This document shows, in pieces, positions 5,367 through 12,946 of a stretch of 12,946 nt of DNA (positions are counted from its first letter, which is position 1; the number at the start of each line of letters is the position of its first letter). Made by a program: the position numbers and the translations under genes. The notes under the pieces are model-generated. The model was not told the DNA's origin and ran no database searches. It was given only the letters and a program-made list of their open reading frames with translations. This DNA comes from Gallionellales bacterium UBA7399 (GTDB taxonomy: Bacteria > Pseudomonadota > Gammaproteobacteria > Burkholderiales > Gallionellaceae), in NCBI GenBank assembly GCA_002470125.1, contig DKNB01000011.1, positions 269 to 13,214 on the forward strand, given 5' to 3'.

Positions 5367-5813
5367 ATGTTTCAAGGAGCGACACAACTCAATTTAGACA
5401 GCAAGGGCAGACTCACGGTGCCAGCCAGGCACCGTGATATTTTGGCTGCGCATTTTGCGGGCCAACTGGTTCTGACCGCAGACGCAGACGGCTGCTTGCT
5501 GTGCTACCCAGAGCCAGAGTGGCTGCCAATACGCGACAAGCTACTCAAGCTTTCCTCTCTCAATCCTCGTATACGCGCACTGCAACGACGTCTGATTGGG
5601 TACGCTGAAAATGTAGAAATGGATGCGGCGGGGCGCGTGCTCATTTCCCCATCTCTGCGTGGGTATGCGACGCTAGACAAGCGCGTGGTGCTGATTGGGC
5701 AGGGCAATAAACTAGAATTGTGGGACGAGAAAAAGTGGGCGGCACAGCAAGAGGCGTCACTGTCTTTTGTGCATGGCGAGCTCCCTCAGGAACTGGAGGG
5801 CTTCACGTTGTGA
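5367..5813 (+). CDS. mraZ: Transcriptional regulator MraZ
   Basis: A 148-residue protein with two SpoVT/AbrB-like halves, each with the family signature: D11-SKG-R15 in MFQGATQLNLDSKGRLTVP and D86-AAG-R90 in NVEMDAAGRVLISPSLR. It ends with GQGNKLELWDEKKW as in E. coli MraZ (152 residues). Known role: a ring-forming DNA-binding protein that represses its own dcw operon. The start is MF as in the family. An ATG one codon earlier (5364) is equally readable from the weak AGGG site at 5354-5357, and a GTG at 5319 is excluded because it falls in the operator. It is first in the operon and its stop overlaps the rsmH start. Confidence 0.94.
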   Translation: MFQGATQLNLDSKGRLTVPARHRDILAAHFAGQLVLTADADGCLLCYPEPEWLPIRDKLLKLSSLNPRIRALQRRLIGYAENVEMDAAGRVLISPSLRGYATLDKRVVLIGQGNKLELWDEKKWAAQQEASLSFVHGELPQELEGFTL

Positions 5814-6769
5814 GCGCCAACATGTCTCACGCAACCAAATCATTGCATGAGACGGTTTTGTTGAATGAGGCTGTCGAAGCGTTGCAACTAAAGCCGAATG
5901 GCATTTATGTGGATGGAACCTTTGGGCGCGGTGGGCACAGTCGGCTGATACTACAAAAACTGAATGCTGCCGGCCGCCTGATTGCGCTGGACAAAGACCC
6001 CGCGGCAGTGAGCGCCGCGCAAGAAATTGCTGACCCACGCTTTGTTATAGCGCACAGCGGGTTTGCTCACCTAACTGAGTTGCTAAATGGGCTAGCGGTT
6101 ACAAAAATAGATGGCGTGCTGCTTGACCTGGGGGTGTCCTCACCACAGCTAGATGACCAGCAGCGCGGCTTTAGCTTTCGTTTTGATGCGCCATTAGATA
6201 TGCGCATGGATACCAGTGTCGGACAAACTGCAGCGGAATGGCTGGCTAATGTAGACGAAGGCTTGCTTGAGGAGGTGATACGTGATTATGGCGAAGAACG
6301 TTTTGCTAAGCAGATTGCACGAGCACTCGTTGCCGCACGTCAGGACCGTTCCATCGTCACCACGCATCAGCTCAGCGAGATTGTTGCCCAGGCAGTGCGT
6401 ACGCGTGAGCCCGGTAAAAATCCAGCAACACGCACCTTTCAGGCCATACGAATTTATCTCAACCAAGAGCTCGAAGAGCTTGCAAGAATTCTTCCGCAGT
6501 GTGTGGATTGCTTGAGCGTGGGGGGGCGTATCGTGGTCATTAGCTTTCATTCATTAGAAGATCGCACGGTAAAGCATTTTTTGCGCGACATGGCGCAGGG
6601 CGACAAGCTGCCACGTGGGGTACCCATTCGCGCTGCAGATATTCCGACTGGAAGGCTACGCTTGATTGGCAAGGCGCTGCACGCAACCTCACAAGAAGTG
6701 GCCCGAAACCCCCGCGCACGTAGTGCGGTGATGCGTGTAGCCGAACGGGTGGGAGATGCGTGTGGCTAG
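5810..6769 (+). CDS. rsmH: 16S rRNA (cytosine(1402)-N(4))-methyltransferase RsmH (MraW)
   Basis: A 319-residue SAM-dependent enzyme (E. coli 313) that methylates the N4 of C1402 in 16S rRNA. Visible motifs: HETVLLNEAV near the N-terminus, the SAM loop DGTFGRGGHS (residues 35-44), LLDLGVSSPQLDD (104-116), GFSFRFDAPLDMRMD, YGEERFAKQIARA, ATRTFQAIRIYLNQELEEL, GGRIVVISFHSLEDRTVK and the terminal NPRARSAVMRVAER. The start was chosen as GTG 5810, which overlaps the mraZ stop (GTGA) and has GGAGGG 8-9 nt upstream; ATG 5822 is the alternative but is badly spaced. It overlaps ftsL by 14 bp. Confidence 0.95.
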   Translation: MSANMSHATKSLHETVLLNEAVEALQLKPNGIYVDGTFGRGGHSRLILQKLNAAGRLIALDKDPAAVSAAQEIADPRFVIAHSGFAHLTELLNGLAVTKIDGVLLDLGVSSPQLDDQQRGFSFRFDAPLDMRMDTSVGQTAAEWLANVDEGLLEEVIRDYGEERFAKQIARALVAARQDRSIVTTHQLSEIVAQAVRTREPGKNPATRTFQAIRIYLNQELEELARILPQCVDCLSVGGRIVVISFHSLEDRTVKHFLRDMAQGDKLPRGVPIRAADIPTGRLRLIGKALHATSQEVARNPRARSAVMRVAERVGDACG

Positions 6770-7052
6770 AGTGCATATCTTGCTCGTGCTTGCAGTGATC
6801 GGTTGCGCACTCTATGTCGTGATGTCGCAGCACAAGGCACGCAACCTGCTCGCCGAGTTGCAGCAAGAGACGGACCGCGCGCAGCAGATGGAGGTTGAGT
6901 GGGGGCAGCTGCAGCTTGAGCAAAGCACCTGGGCAATGCCGGCACGGGTAGACAAAATCGCTGTTAATAAACTACAAATGCGAGCGCCAAAAGGCCAGCA
7001 GACCAGGCTTATCTATTCCAAAGGCTCGCACGAGTCGTCGGTGCGGCCATGA
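6756..7052 (+). CDS. ftsL: Cell division protein FtsL
   Basis: A 98-residue bitopic membrane protein of the divisome that works with FtsB and FtsQ and activates FtsWI. It has a short cytoplasmic N-terminus, one membrane helix at about residues 7-24 (HILLVLAVIGCALYVVMSQ), then a periplasmic coiled coil (about 27-58, ARNLLAELQQETDRAQQMEV). It ends with the FtsL-like LEQSTWAMPARVDKIAVNKLQM block. The start ATG 6756 has GGGTGGGAG immediately upstream; GTG 6762, 6 nt after GGGAG, is a plausible alternative that removes two residues. Position between rsmH and ftsI is the standard dcw order and supports the call despite the family's low sequence conservation. Confidence 0.9.
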   Translation: MRVARVHILLVLAVIGCALYVVMSQHKARNLLAELQQETDRAQQMEVEWGQLQLEQSTWAMPARVDKIAVNKLQMRAPKGQQTRLIYSKGSHESSVRP

Positions 7053-8785
7053 ATTACTTCAAGAGCACACAAACTAAGAAACTTGTAACCCTGCCGGCCT
7101 GGCGTTCGCGGCTGCTATTCATATTGTTGTTAGCGGGTATGGGCATTCTCATTTTGCGTGCAGCGTACCTGCAGAGCATTAACAATAACTTTTTACAGCA
7201 AAAAGGTAACGCACGATCCAGCCATGTCATGGCCATTAGTGCACACCGTGGCATGATTGCCGACCGCCACGGTGAGCCGCTTGCCATCAGCACCCCGGTG
7301 GAATCTATTGGGGTCAATCCGCAGGATGTGGAGGTGACGCCGCAACAGCTCAATCAGCTGGCACGGATAATGAGTATGGACATCAAGGAGGTTAAGCGTC
7401 GCCTGCTTGACACTACGCATGACTTCGTTCATCTGCAGCGTCAATTGCCGCCCGCCCAGGTTGAGCAAATTGTAAAACTGGGTGTACCAGGCCTGCTGTT
7501 GCAGCGTGAGTATCGTCGATATTACCCAGGCGGAGAGGTGACAGCGCACCTGATCGGCTTTACCAGTGTTGACGACAATGGCCAAGAGGGGCTGGAGCTG
7601 GCATTGCAGAGTCAGCTGGGTGGCAAGGCCGGTAGCCAGCGCGTAATTCAAGATCGCAAGGGCCATATCGCTGAAGATATTGCAAACATTCGTCTGCCCA
7701 AGCCAGGCAACAACATAGCGCTGAGTGTGGATAGCAAAATTCAATATCTGGCATACCGTGAAATAAAATCAGCGGTCGAGCAGCACAACGCCCAGTCCGG
7801 TTCAATTGTGGTGCTCGACGCTCAAAGCGGTGAGGTTCTGGCGCTAGCTAATTGGCCAAGTTACAACCCAAATAATCGTACAAAACCGAGCTTTCAGGTG
7901 TTGCGCAACCATGCCGTAACCGATCTATTTGAGCCAGGGTCTACGCTCAAGCCGTTCACCGTTGCCACAGCGTTGGAGGTGGGTAAATATACGCCAGATA
8001 GCGTCATTAATATTGAGAATGGGGTGTTCCGAATTGGCAAGCATGCAATTCATGACACGCACCCCAAAAAGACTCTGCTTACCGTGTCGGAGGTGATCCA
8101 GCTGTCCAGTAATGTGGGTGCCGCCAAGATTGCACTGTCGCTGTCGCCAGAAATGGTTTGGCGAGGCCTGAATGATAGCGGCTTTGGTGCACAAGCCGGC
8201 AGCGGCTTTCCTGGTGAGGCGGCAGGCAAGTTACATGATCACACGAAGTGGAAACCTGTTGATCAGGCCGCCATATCCTATGGCCACAACATTTCCGTCA
8301 GCCTGCTGCAGTTGGCACGTGCATACACTGTATTTGCGAACAATGGTGAGCTGAAGCCGGTGTCGTGGCTGAAGCTGGATAAACCCGCAAGCGGCAAGAG
8401 AGTGTATTCCGATGCTACCGCACACAAAATGCTCGCGATGCTGGAACGGGTGGTGTCACCTGAGGGTACCGCACCATTGGCACAGGTCAACGGCTACCGT
8501 GTGGCAGGTAAGACGGGGACCGCACACAAGGTGATCGGTGGTCATTACAGCCCCAATCGATATATTTCTTCTTTTGTTGGGATGGCACCCGCGTCTAGCC
8601 CGCGACTGATTGTGGCGGTAATGCTTGATGCTCCAGCAAAGGGACAGTACTACGGCGGCATAGTTGCCGCACCGGTGTTTAGCAGTGTAATGGGCGCTGC
8701 ACTGCGTCAGCTTAATGTGCCAAACGATAAGCCACTCGGGAATATTTTGATGCCGCCAACGGAAATCGTGAGGGAGGAGGTATGA
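7049..8785 (+). CDS. ftsI: Peptidoglycan D,D-transpeptidase FtsI (PBP3)
   Basis: A 578-residue class B penicillin-binding protein (E. coli 588) that cross-links septal peptidoglycan with its partner FtsW. A single N-terminal membrane anchor lies at about residues 18-42 (RLLFILLLAGMGILILRAAY). The dimerisation/pedestal domain includes RGMIADRHGEPLA and GLELALQSQL. The transpeptidase domain carries all three active-site motifs: S298-T-L-K301 in FEPGSTLKPF, S353-S-N355 in QLSSNVGAAK and K488-TGT in VAGKTGTAHK. It starts with an ATGA overlap to ftsL and overlaps murE the same way. No truncation or missing catalytic residue is seen. It is the target of beta-lactams such as aztreonam in related bacteria. 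Confidence 0.96.
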   Translation: MNYFKSTQTKKLVTLPAWRSRLLFILLLAGMGILILRAAYLQSINNNFLQQKGNARSSHVMAISAHRGMIADRHGEPLAISTPVESIGVNPQDVEVTPQQLNQLARIMSMDIKEVKRRLLDTTHDFVHLQRQLPPAQVEQIVKLGVPGLLLQREYRRYYPGGEVTAHLIGFTSVDDNGQEGLELALQSQLGGKAGSQRVIQDRKGHIAEDIANIRLPKPGNNIALSVDSKIQYLAYREIKSAVEQHNAQSGSIVVLDAQSGEVLALANWPSYNPNNRTKPSFQVLRNHAVTDLFEPGSTLKPFTVATALEVGKYTPDSVINIENGVFRIGKHAIHDTHPKKTLLTVSEVIQLSSNVGAAKIALSLSPEMVWRGLNDSGFGAQAGSGFPGEAAGKLHDHTKWKPVDQAAISYGHNISVSLLQLARAYTVFANNGELKPVSWLKLDKPASGKRVYSDATAHKMLAMLERVVSPEGTAPLAQVNGYRVAGKTGTAHKVIGGHYSPNRYISSFVGMAPASSPRLIVAVMLDAPAKGQYYGGIVAAPVFSSVMGAALRQLNVPNDKPLGNILMPPTEIVREEV

Positions 8786-10305
8786 GCGTGTGCCCCAGCC
8801 TTATCACCTCTCTCGGCGTACCGATTACTAGATTGGTGGCAGATAGCCGCGCGGTCAAACCAAACGACACATTTGTTGCTTACCCAGGTGACCAGGCAGA
8901 CGGGCGGCAATTCATTCAACAGGCTATCGCCAATGGCGCCAATGCTGTGATATGGGAAGCGAAAGGATTCAGCTGGGATAAGGCGTGGCAGCTTCCAAAC
9001 CTGGCAGTTTCTGATTTGCGTTTGCACGCCGGAGAAATTGCTGATTATGTATACAACAGCCCATCTAAAAAGATGTGGGTAATGGGTGTTACGGGCACCA
9101 ACGGCAAGACCTCGTGCAGCCAATGGATAGCACAATCACTTTGTGCTCTAGGGAAAAAAACCGCATTGATTGGGACCCTGGGTAACGGCTTTCCTCTGAT
9201 GTTGGAACCCACCTTAAATACCACACCCGATGCGATTGTCATTCACGGGCTACTGGCCGATTACCTGGCGCAGGATGGACAGGCGGTGGCAATGGAGGTG
9301 TCCTCTCACGCCTTGGATCAGGGGCGCGTGAGTGGGGTGAAGTACGACGTGGCACTACTCACAAATCTCAGTCTAGATCACCTTGATTATCACGGTGACA
9401 TGAAAAGCTATGCGACCGCAAAGCGGCGCCTGTTTGATTGGGAGGGACTTAAATATGCTGTGCTTAACCTGGATGATGCATTTGGCGCAGAGCTTGCCGA
9501 ACAATTGCAGGGCAAAGGGGTGGAGGTGGTGGGCTACGGCATGAATGATGCCGCCTTGGTTTTGGCCGAGAGCCTTGGTCTCCGTATGATTTATGGCGGA
9601 GCTCTACGCATGCATGCGCAAGGATTCAGCTTAAAAATACACTCCAGCTGGGGCGGCGGCGAGCTACACGGCAAGCCGGTTGGGAGATTCAACGCCGCTA
9701 ATTTGCTGGGCGTTATGGCGGTGTTGTTAGTGAGCGGCGTAACGCCAAGTGATGCGTTACGTGAGCTATCGCAGGTCCACCCAGTCCCTGGCCGCATGCA
9801 GGCCCTTGGCGGCGACCAGACGCCCACCGTGGTGGTGGATTATGCGCACACCCCGGATGCGCTCGAGAAAGTCTTACAGGCCTTGCGTGAGGCAATTGAA
9901 TGCGAGAGCGGCGCCAATGACGGCAGATTGATTTGCGTGTTCGGGTGCGGGGGCGATCGTGATCGTGGCAAGCGCCAGATGATGGGTGCCATTGCAGCAA
10001 AATTGGCAGACGTTGTCATTGTGACTAACGACAATCCGCGCAGCGAGTCACCCCTCGATATTATTTCAGCCATTGTGTCCGGCATTGTGTCCGAGACAAA
10101 AAATAAAAACACATATCAGGTCATCGAGGATCGTGCTTTGGCCATAAAGCAGGCGGTACTCGGCGCGCACGCGACGGACACCGTCTTGATTGCAGGGAAA
10201 GGGCATGAGCTGTATCAAGAAATACAGGGGACAAGGTATCCGTTCAACGACCTAGAGGCTGCGCAGCAAGCGCTACTAAGTTGGCATCAGGTGGCGCAAT
10301 CATGA
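8782..10305 (+). CDS. murE: UDP-N-acetylmuramoyl-L-alanyl-D-glutamate--2,6-diaminopimelate ligase MurE
   Basis: A 507-residue cytoplasmic Mur ligase that adds the third stem amino acid to UDP-MurNAc-L-Ala-D-Glu. The N-terminal UDP-binding domain contains VADSRAVKPNDTFVAYPG. The ATP-binding loop G105-TNGKT110 is intact, followed by EVSSHALDQGRV, LDHLDYHGD and the YATAKRRLFD segment with the expected carbamylated Lys. In the C-terminal domain, VVVDYAHTPDALEKVL and D417-NPR420 appear; the DNPR motif is the known marker for meso-diaminopimelate rather than lysine. The ATGA overlaps the ftsI stop. The purine-rich AGGGAGGAGG at 8771-8780 ends only 1 nt before the ATG, so GTG 8788 is a possible internal start. 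Confidence 0.96.
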   Translation: MSVCPSLITSLGVPITRLVADSRAVKPNDTFVAYPGDQADGRQFIQQAIANGANAVIWEAKGFSWDKAWQLPNLAVSDLRLHAGEIADYVYNSPSKKMWVMGVTGTNGKTSCSQWIAQSLCALGKKTALIGTLGNGFPLMLEPTLNTTPDAIVIHGLLADYLAQDGQAVAMEVSSHALDQGRVSGVKYDVALLTNLSLDHLDYHGDMKSYATAKRRLFDWEGLKYAVLNLDDAFGAELAEQLQGKGVEVVGYGMNDAALVLAESLGLRMIYGGALRMHAQGFSLKIHSSWGGGELHGKPVGRFNAANLLGVMAVLLVSGVTPSDALRELSQVHPVPGRMQALGGDQTPTVVVDYAHTPDALEKVLQALREAIECESGANDGRLICVFGCGGDRDRGKRQMMGAIAAKLADVVIVTNDNPRSESPLDIISAIVSGIVSETKNKNTYQVIEDRALAIKQAVLGAHATDTVLIAGKGHELYQEIQGTRYPFNDLEAAQQALLSWHQVAQS

Positions 10306-11768
10306 TGAGCCTCTCAGAGGCTGCGCAAGCCTTGGGTTGCGAGCTTATTGGAGGCGACATTCGCTTTACCGCTGTGTCTAGTGATAGCCGAACAATTAAT
10401 GCGGGCGACTTGTTTGTGGCGCTGCAGGGGGAGCACTTCGATGGCACCACATTTGTTGCCGATGCCTGCAAAAATGGTGCAGCTGCCGCGTTGGTTAGTG
10501 GAGAGAGCTATCGAAACATTGAGCCGCCTTGTCCGCTGCTCCTGGTCGAAGATACACGCTTGGCATTGGGGCGCCTGGCAGCTTACTGGCGTTCGCGGTT
10601 CAGCATCCCCATGGTGGCAGTGACCGGCAGCAACGGAAAGACCACAGTCAAGGAGATGTTGGCAGATGTGTTGCGAGCGGCAACAGCCGATGACGGTGCA
10701 GTGCTGGCAACACTTGGGAACCTTAATAACGATATTGGCGTGCCGTTGACCTTGCTGAAGTTGCGAGCCGAGCATCGCTATGCGGTAATCGAGATGGGCA
10801 TGAATCACGCCGGAGAGATTGAATACCTGACCGGACTGACTCGACCAGATATTGCGATTATTACTAATGCGGGTAGTGCGCATTTGGCAGGGCTGGGCTC
10901 TGTAGAGGCAGTGGCAAGAGCCAAGGGTGAGATTTTGACGGGACTATCTTCCCATGGCACCGCAATCCTTAATGCGGACGATATTCACGAGCCATTGTGG
11001 CGTGGGCTGGTGAAAGAACGTGCGCTTATCGAGTTTGGTTTGGGGAGCGGTGCCGCAGTTCACGCACAATGGCAGGAAAAAAATAATGGCATGCACATGG
11101 AGGTGAGTGTGCCGCATGATCGGTTCGATGTTCAGATGAAAGTGCTTGGCGAGCACAACGTTCTTAATGCCATGGCAGCCACTGCGGCAGCTCTGGCCTT
11201 GAAGGTGTCTTTATTGGCCATCAAGACTGGACTAGAGAAATTTTCTGGCGTGGCCGCACGTTTGCAATTTAAGGATGCGCTGCATGGCGCGACATTGATA
11301 GACGACACGTACAACGCCAACCCAGCCTCACTGTATGCCGCGCTAAATGTGCTGACGAGACGCTCCGGTAAAAAAATACTCGTTTTGGGTGACATGGGGG
11401 AGCTGGGGGATGATGGCGTGCGCCTGCATAGTGAAATTGGTGCGGATATCCGCCGTTTCGGGGTGGGTAAATTATTGGCGTTGGGCAAATTGACGTCCTA
11501 TGCGGTAGATGCGTTTGGTGTGGGCGCAAGCCATTTTGAACGAATTGAAGATTTGCTCGGTGTACTGGATGAAGATTTGGATGCCAGTAGCACTGTTCTG
11601 GTTAAGGGCTCACGTTTTATGCGTATGGAGCGCGTGGTGCAGTACTGCACAAAATTTAATCAATCAGAAGAGAGGGGGGGCAAGAAGAAAGACAAGGTTG
11701 TCACGCAAGCCGCTTCAGCCTTCGTAGGTCATCCCACTGTGGTGGATCGAGGAAATAATGCTACTTAA
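10302..11768 (+). CDS. murF: UDP-N-acetylmuramoyl-tripeptide--D-alanyl-D-alanine ligase MurF
   Basis: A 488-residue Mur ligase (E. coli 452) that attaches D-Ala-D-Ala to give UDP-MurNAc-pentapeptide. Visible: VSSDSRTINAGDLFVALQGEHFDG at the N-terminus, the ATP loop TGSNGKTTVKE (G109-K113), GNLNNDIGVPLTLL, EMGMNHAGEI, GEHNVLNAMAA, IDDTYNANPASL and LVLGDMGELG. The start ATG (10302) overlaps the murE stop; a TTG at 10281 is less likely. The conserved fold ends near MERVVQYC (442-449). The last 39 residues are a lysine-rich, poorly structured-looking tail encoded after a run of seven G (11674-11680) and running 11 bp into mraY. That tail also covers the mraY ribosome-binding site. Confidence 0.95.
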   Translation: MMSLSEAAQALGCELIGGDIRFTAVSSDSRTINAGDLFVALQGEHFDGTTFVADACKNGAAAALVSGESYRNIEPPCPLLLVEDTRLALGRLAAYWRSRFSIPMVAVTGSNGKTTVKEMLADVLRAATADDGAVLATLGNLNNDIGVPLTLLKLRAEHRYAVIEMGMNHAGEIEYLTGLTRPDIAIITNAGSAHLAGLGSVEAVARAKGEILTGLSSHGTAILNADDIHEPLWRGLVKERALIEFGLGSGAAVHAQWQEKNNGMHMEVSVPHDRFDVQMKVLGEHNVLNAMAATAAALALKVSLLAIKTGLEKFSGVAARLQFKDALHGATLIDDTYNANPASLYAALNVLTRRSGKKILVLGDMGELGDDGVRLHSEIGADIRRFGVGKLLALGKLTSYAVDAFGVGASHFERIEDLLGVLDEDLDASSTVLVKGSRFMRMERVVQYCTKFNQSEERGGKKKDKVVTQAASAFVGHPTVVDRGNNAT

Positions 11769-12843
11769 TCTCACGCAATGGCTGTCCCACTACAACAGTG
11801 CATTTAGTGTATTTAACTACATAACATTGCGCGCCGTTTTGGCGGCCATGACGGCACTGGTAATTTCTTTTCTGATAGGGCCAATGATGATACGCAAGCT
11901 GATTGCTTATAAGATTGGTCAGGCGGTGCGCGATGATGGTCCGCAATCACACCTTATAAAAACGGGCACCCCAACAATGGGTGGCGTGTTAATTCTCGCG
12001 TCCATAGCCATCACCACCTTGCTGTGGGCTGATCTAAGCAACCAGTATATCTGGCTGGTATTCCTCACTACCATGGGGTTTGGTGTAATTGGCTGGGTAG
12101 ACGACTACCGTAAGGTGGTACAAAAGAGTTCAAAGGGGCTGTCTGCAAAGGCCAAAATGTTCTGGCAGTCTATTATCGCGGTGGCGGTGGCGGTGTATCT
12201 GTGGCAACACGCCAGTCAGCCTGTGCACACCGAGTTGATCGTGCCATTCTTCAAACACCTAACTTTCCCACTGACAGCATTTGCCTTTATCTCGCTAACC
12301 TATCTGGTTGTTGTTGGTACTAGTAATGCGGTCAATCTAACAGATGGCCTAGATGGCCTAGCGATTATGCCTGCAGTCATGATCAGTAGTGCGCTGGCCA
12401 TGTTTGCGTATGTTGCTGGCCACATGGTGTTTGCTAAATATCTTGGCGTTCCACATGTCCCTGGTGCGAGTGAGCTGGCGGTATTTTGTGGCGCAATTGC
12501 GGGGGCGGGACTGGCATTCTTGTGGTTTAACGCATATCCAGCCGAGGTGTTCATGGGGGACGTGGGAGCGCTGGCACTGGGAGCAGGGATGGGTACGGTG
12601 GCAGTAATTGTGCGTCAAGAAATCGTGCTGCTTATTATGGGTGGGGTGTTTGTGCTGGAAACCCTGTCTGTAGTTATCCAAGTTTCCTCGTTTAAGTTGA
12701 CCGGCAAGCGCGTCTTTCGCATGGCGCCGCTTCATCATCATTACGAACTAAAGGGCTGGAAAGAAAATCAAGTGGTCGTTCGATTTTGGATTATCACGAT
12801 GATGCTGGTGCTAGTCGGACTCGCAACGTTAAAGCTACGATAA
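11758..12843 (+). CDS. mraY: Phospho-N-acetylmuramoyl-pentapeptide transferase MraY
   Basis: A 361-residue integral membrane enzyme (about ten helices) that transfers phospho-MurNAc-pentapeptide from UDP to undecaprenyl phosphate, making lipid I on the inner leaflet. Hallmarks: TPTMGGVLIL, GWVDDYRKV with D115 and D116, NLTDGLDGLA (193-202), FMGDVGAL with D268, and PLHHHYELKGW (324-334). Length and positions match E. coli MraY almost residue for residue. The start ATG has a well placed GAGGA 5 nt upstream, inside the murF tail. The stop TAA shares a base with the murD ATG (TAATG). Confidence 0.97.
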   Translation: MLLNLTQWLSHYNSAFSVFNYITLRAVLAAMTALVISFLIGPMMIRKLIAYKIGQAVRDDGPQSHLIKTGTPTMGGVLILASIAITTLLWADLSNQYIWLVFLTTMGFGVIGWVDDYRKVVQKSSKGLSAKAKMFWQSIIAVAVAVYLWQHASQPVHTELIVPFFKHLTFPLTAFAFISLTYLVVVGTSNAVNLTDGLDGLAIMPAVMISSALAMFAYVAGHMVFAKYLGVPHVPGASELAVFCGAIAGAGLAFLWFNAYPAEVFMGDVGALALGAGMGTVAVIVRQEIVLLIMGGVFVLETLSVVIQVSSFKLTGKRVFRMAPLHHHYELKGWKENQVVVRFWIITMMLVLVGLATLKLR

Positions 12844-12946
12844 TGAAATTAGAGAATAAATTGGTTCTGGTTCTTGGGCTCGGTGAGACCGGATTGTCGC
12901 TTGTGCGCTGGCTTAGCGCACAAGGTGCACGAGTGCGCGCCGCAGA
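12843..12946 (+). CDS. murD: UDP-N-acetylmuramoylalanine--D-glutamate ligase MurD, 5' part only
   Basis: The first 34 codons before the right edge read MKLENKLVLVLGLGETGLSL and onward through a helix (VRWLSAQGARV). The glycine-rich GLGETGLS after a beta strand matches the N-terminal nucleotide-binding region of MurD (E. coli GLGLTGLS). Known role: adds D-glutamate to UDP-MurNAc-L-Ala. Its ATG overlaps the mraY stop by one base, and it is the expected next dcw gene. Only the N-terminus is visible, so the ATP loop cannot be checked. Confidence 0.85.
   Translation, partial: MKLENKLVLVLGLGETGLSLVRWLSAQGARVRAA

Noticed and set aside
7193..7744. 183-codon minus-strand open frame inside ftsI
   Set aside because: It lies wholly within a certain gene, lacks a ribosome-binding site and has no recognisable domain.
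10314..10883. 189-codon minus-strand open frame inside murF
   Set aside because: Shadow of the murF frame; Cys/His/Gln-rich composition typical of antisense translation.
1..12946. tRNA, rRNA, CRISPR, insertion sequence or attachment site
   Set aside because: No cloverleaf, regularly spaced long repeats, transposase motifs or terminal inverted repeats with target duplications were seen on either strand.

Overview
The window looks like ordinary proteobacterial chromosome, most likely betaproteobacterial. The evidence is a class A RNase P RNA, a classical (kinase-like plus GNAT) ArgA, YggX, an NsrR-type Rrf2 regulator, and a division/cell-wall (dcw) cluster that begins mraZ-rsmH-ftsL-ftsI-murE-murF-mraY-murD with a MurE of the meso-diaminopimelate type. 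The exact genus cannot be read from the sequence. No CRISPR array, tRNA, rRNA or insertion sequence was seen.

Layout. (1) Positions 3-1217 hold the 5'-truncated end of a flavin-dependent nitronate monooxygenase-like gene, clearly richer in G+C than the rest. (2) Positions 1241-2051, minus strand, hold a small double-CDGSH iron-sulfur protein followed by nsrR. The gap between them carries a recognisable promoter and repeated ATGCAYTAT elements that may be the regulator's own operator. (3) Positions 2340-3976, plus strand, hold argA and yggX. (4) Positions 4041-4545, minus strand, hold a hicA-hicB toxin-antitoxin pair. The 58-residue HicA is very short, its promoter predicts an almost leaderless transcript, a palindrome overlaps the -35 box, and HicB appears to lack its usual C-terminal DNA-binding domain. 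(5) Positions 4631-4998 hold rnpB with an extended -10 promoter. (6) Positions 4999-5281 contain no confident gene. (7) From 5282 to the right edge runs the dcw operon. It opens with a consensus-like promoter and three TGGGN repeats with 5-nt spacers, the known MraZ operator pattern. Every following gene junction overlaps.

How the genes work together. MraZ probably controls the operon. RsmH methylates 16S rRNA. FtsL and FtsI act in the divisome. MurE, MurF, MraY and MurD build the UDP-MurNAc-pentapeptide and lipid I. The left half is an assortment of stress and metabolism genes: an NO/iron-sulfur pair, arginine biosynthesis, Fe(II)/oxidative protection and a TA module.

No plainly new biological system is visible. 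The best leads are the nsrR-CDGSH intergenic repeats, the odd hicAB module, the unexplained GC-rich segment after rnpB, and the compositional break at the left end.
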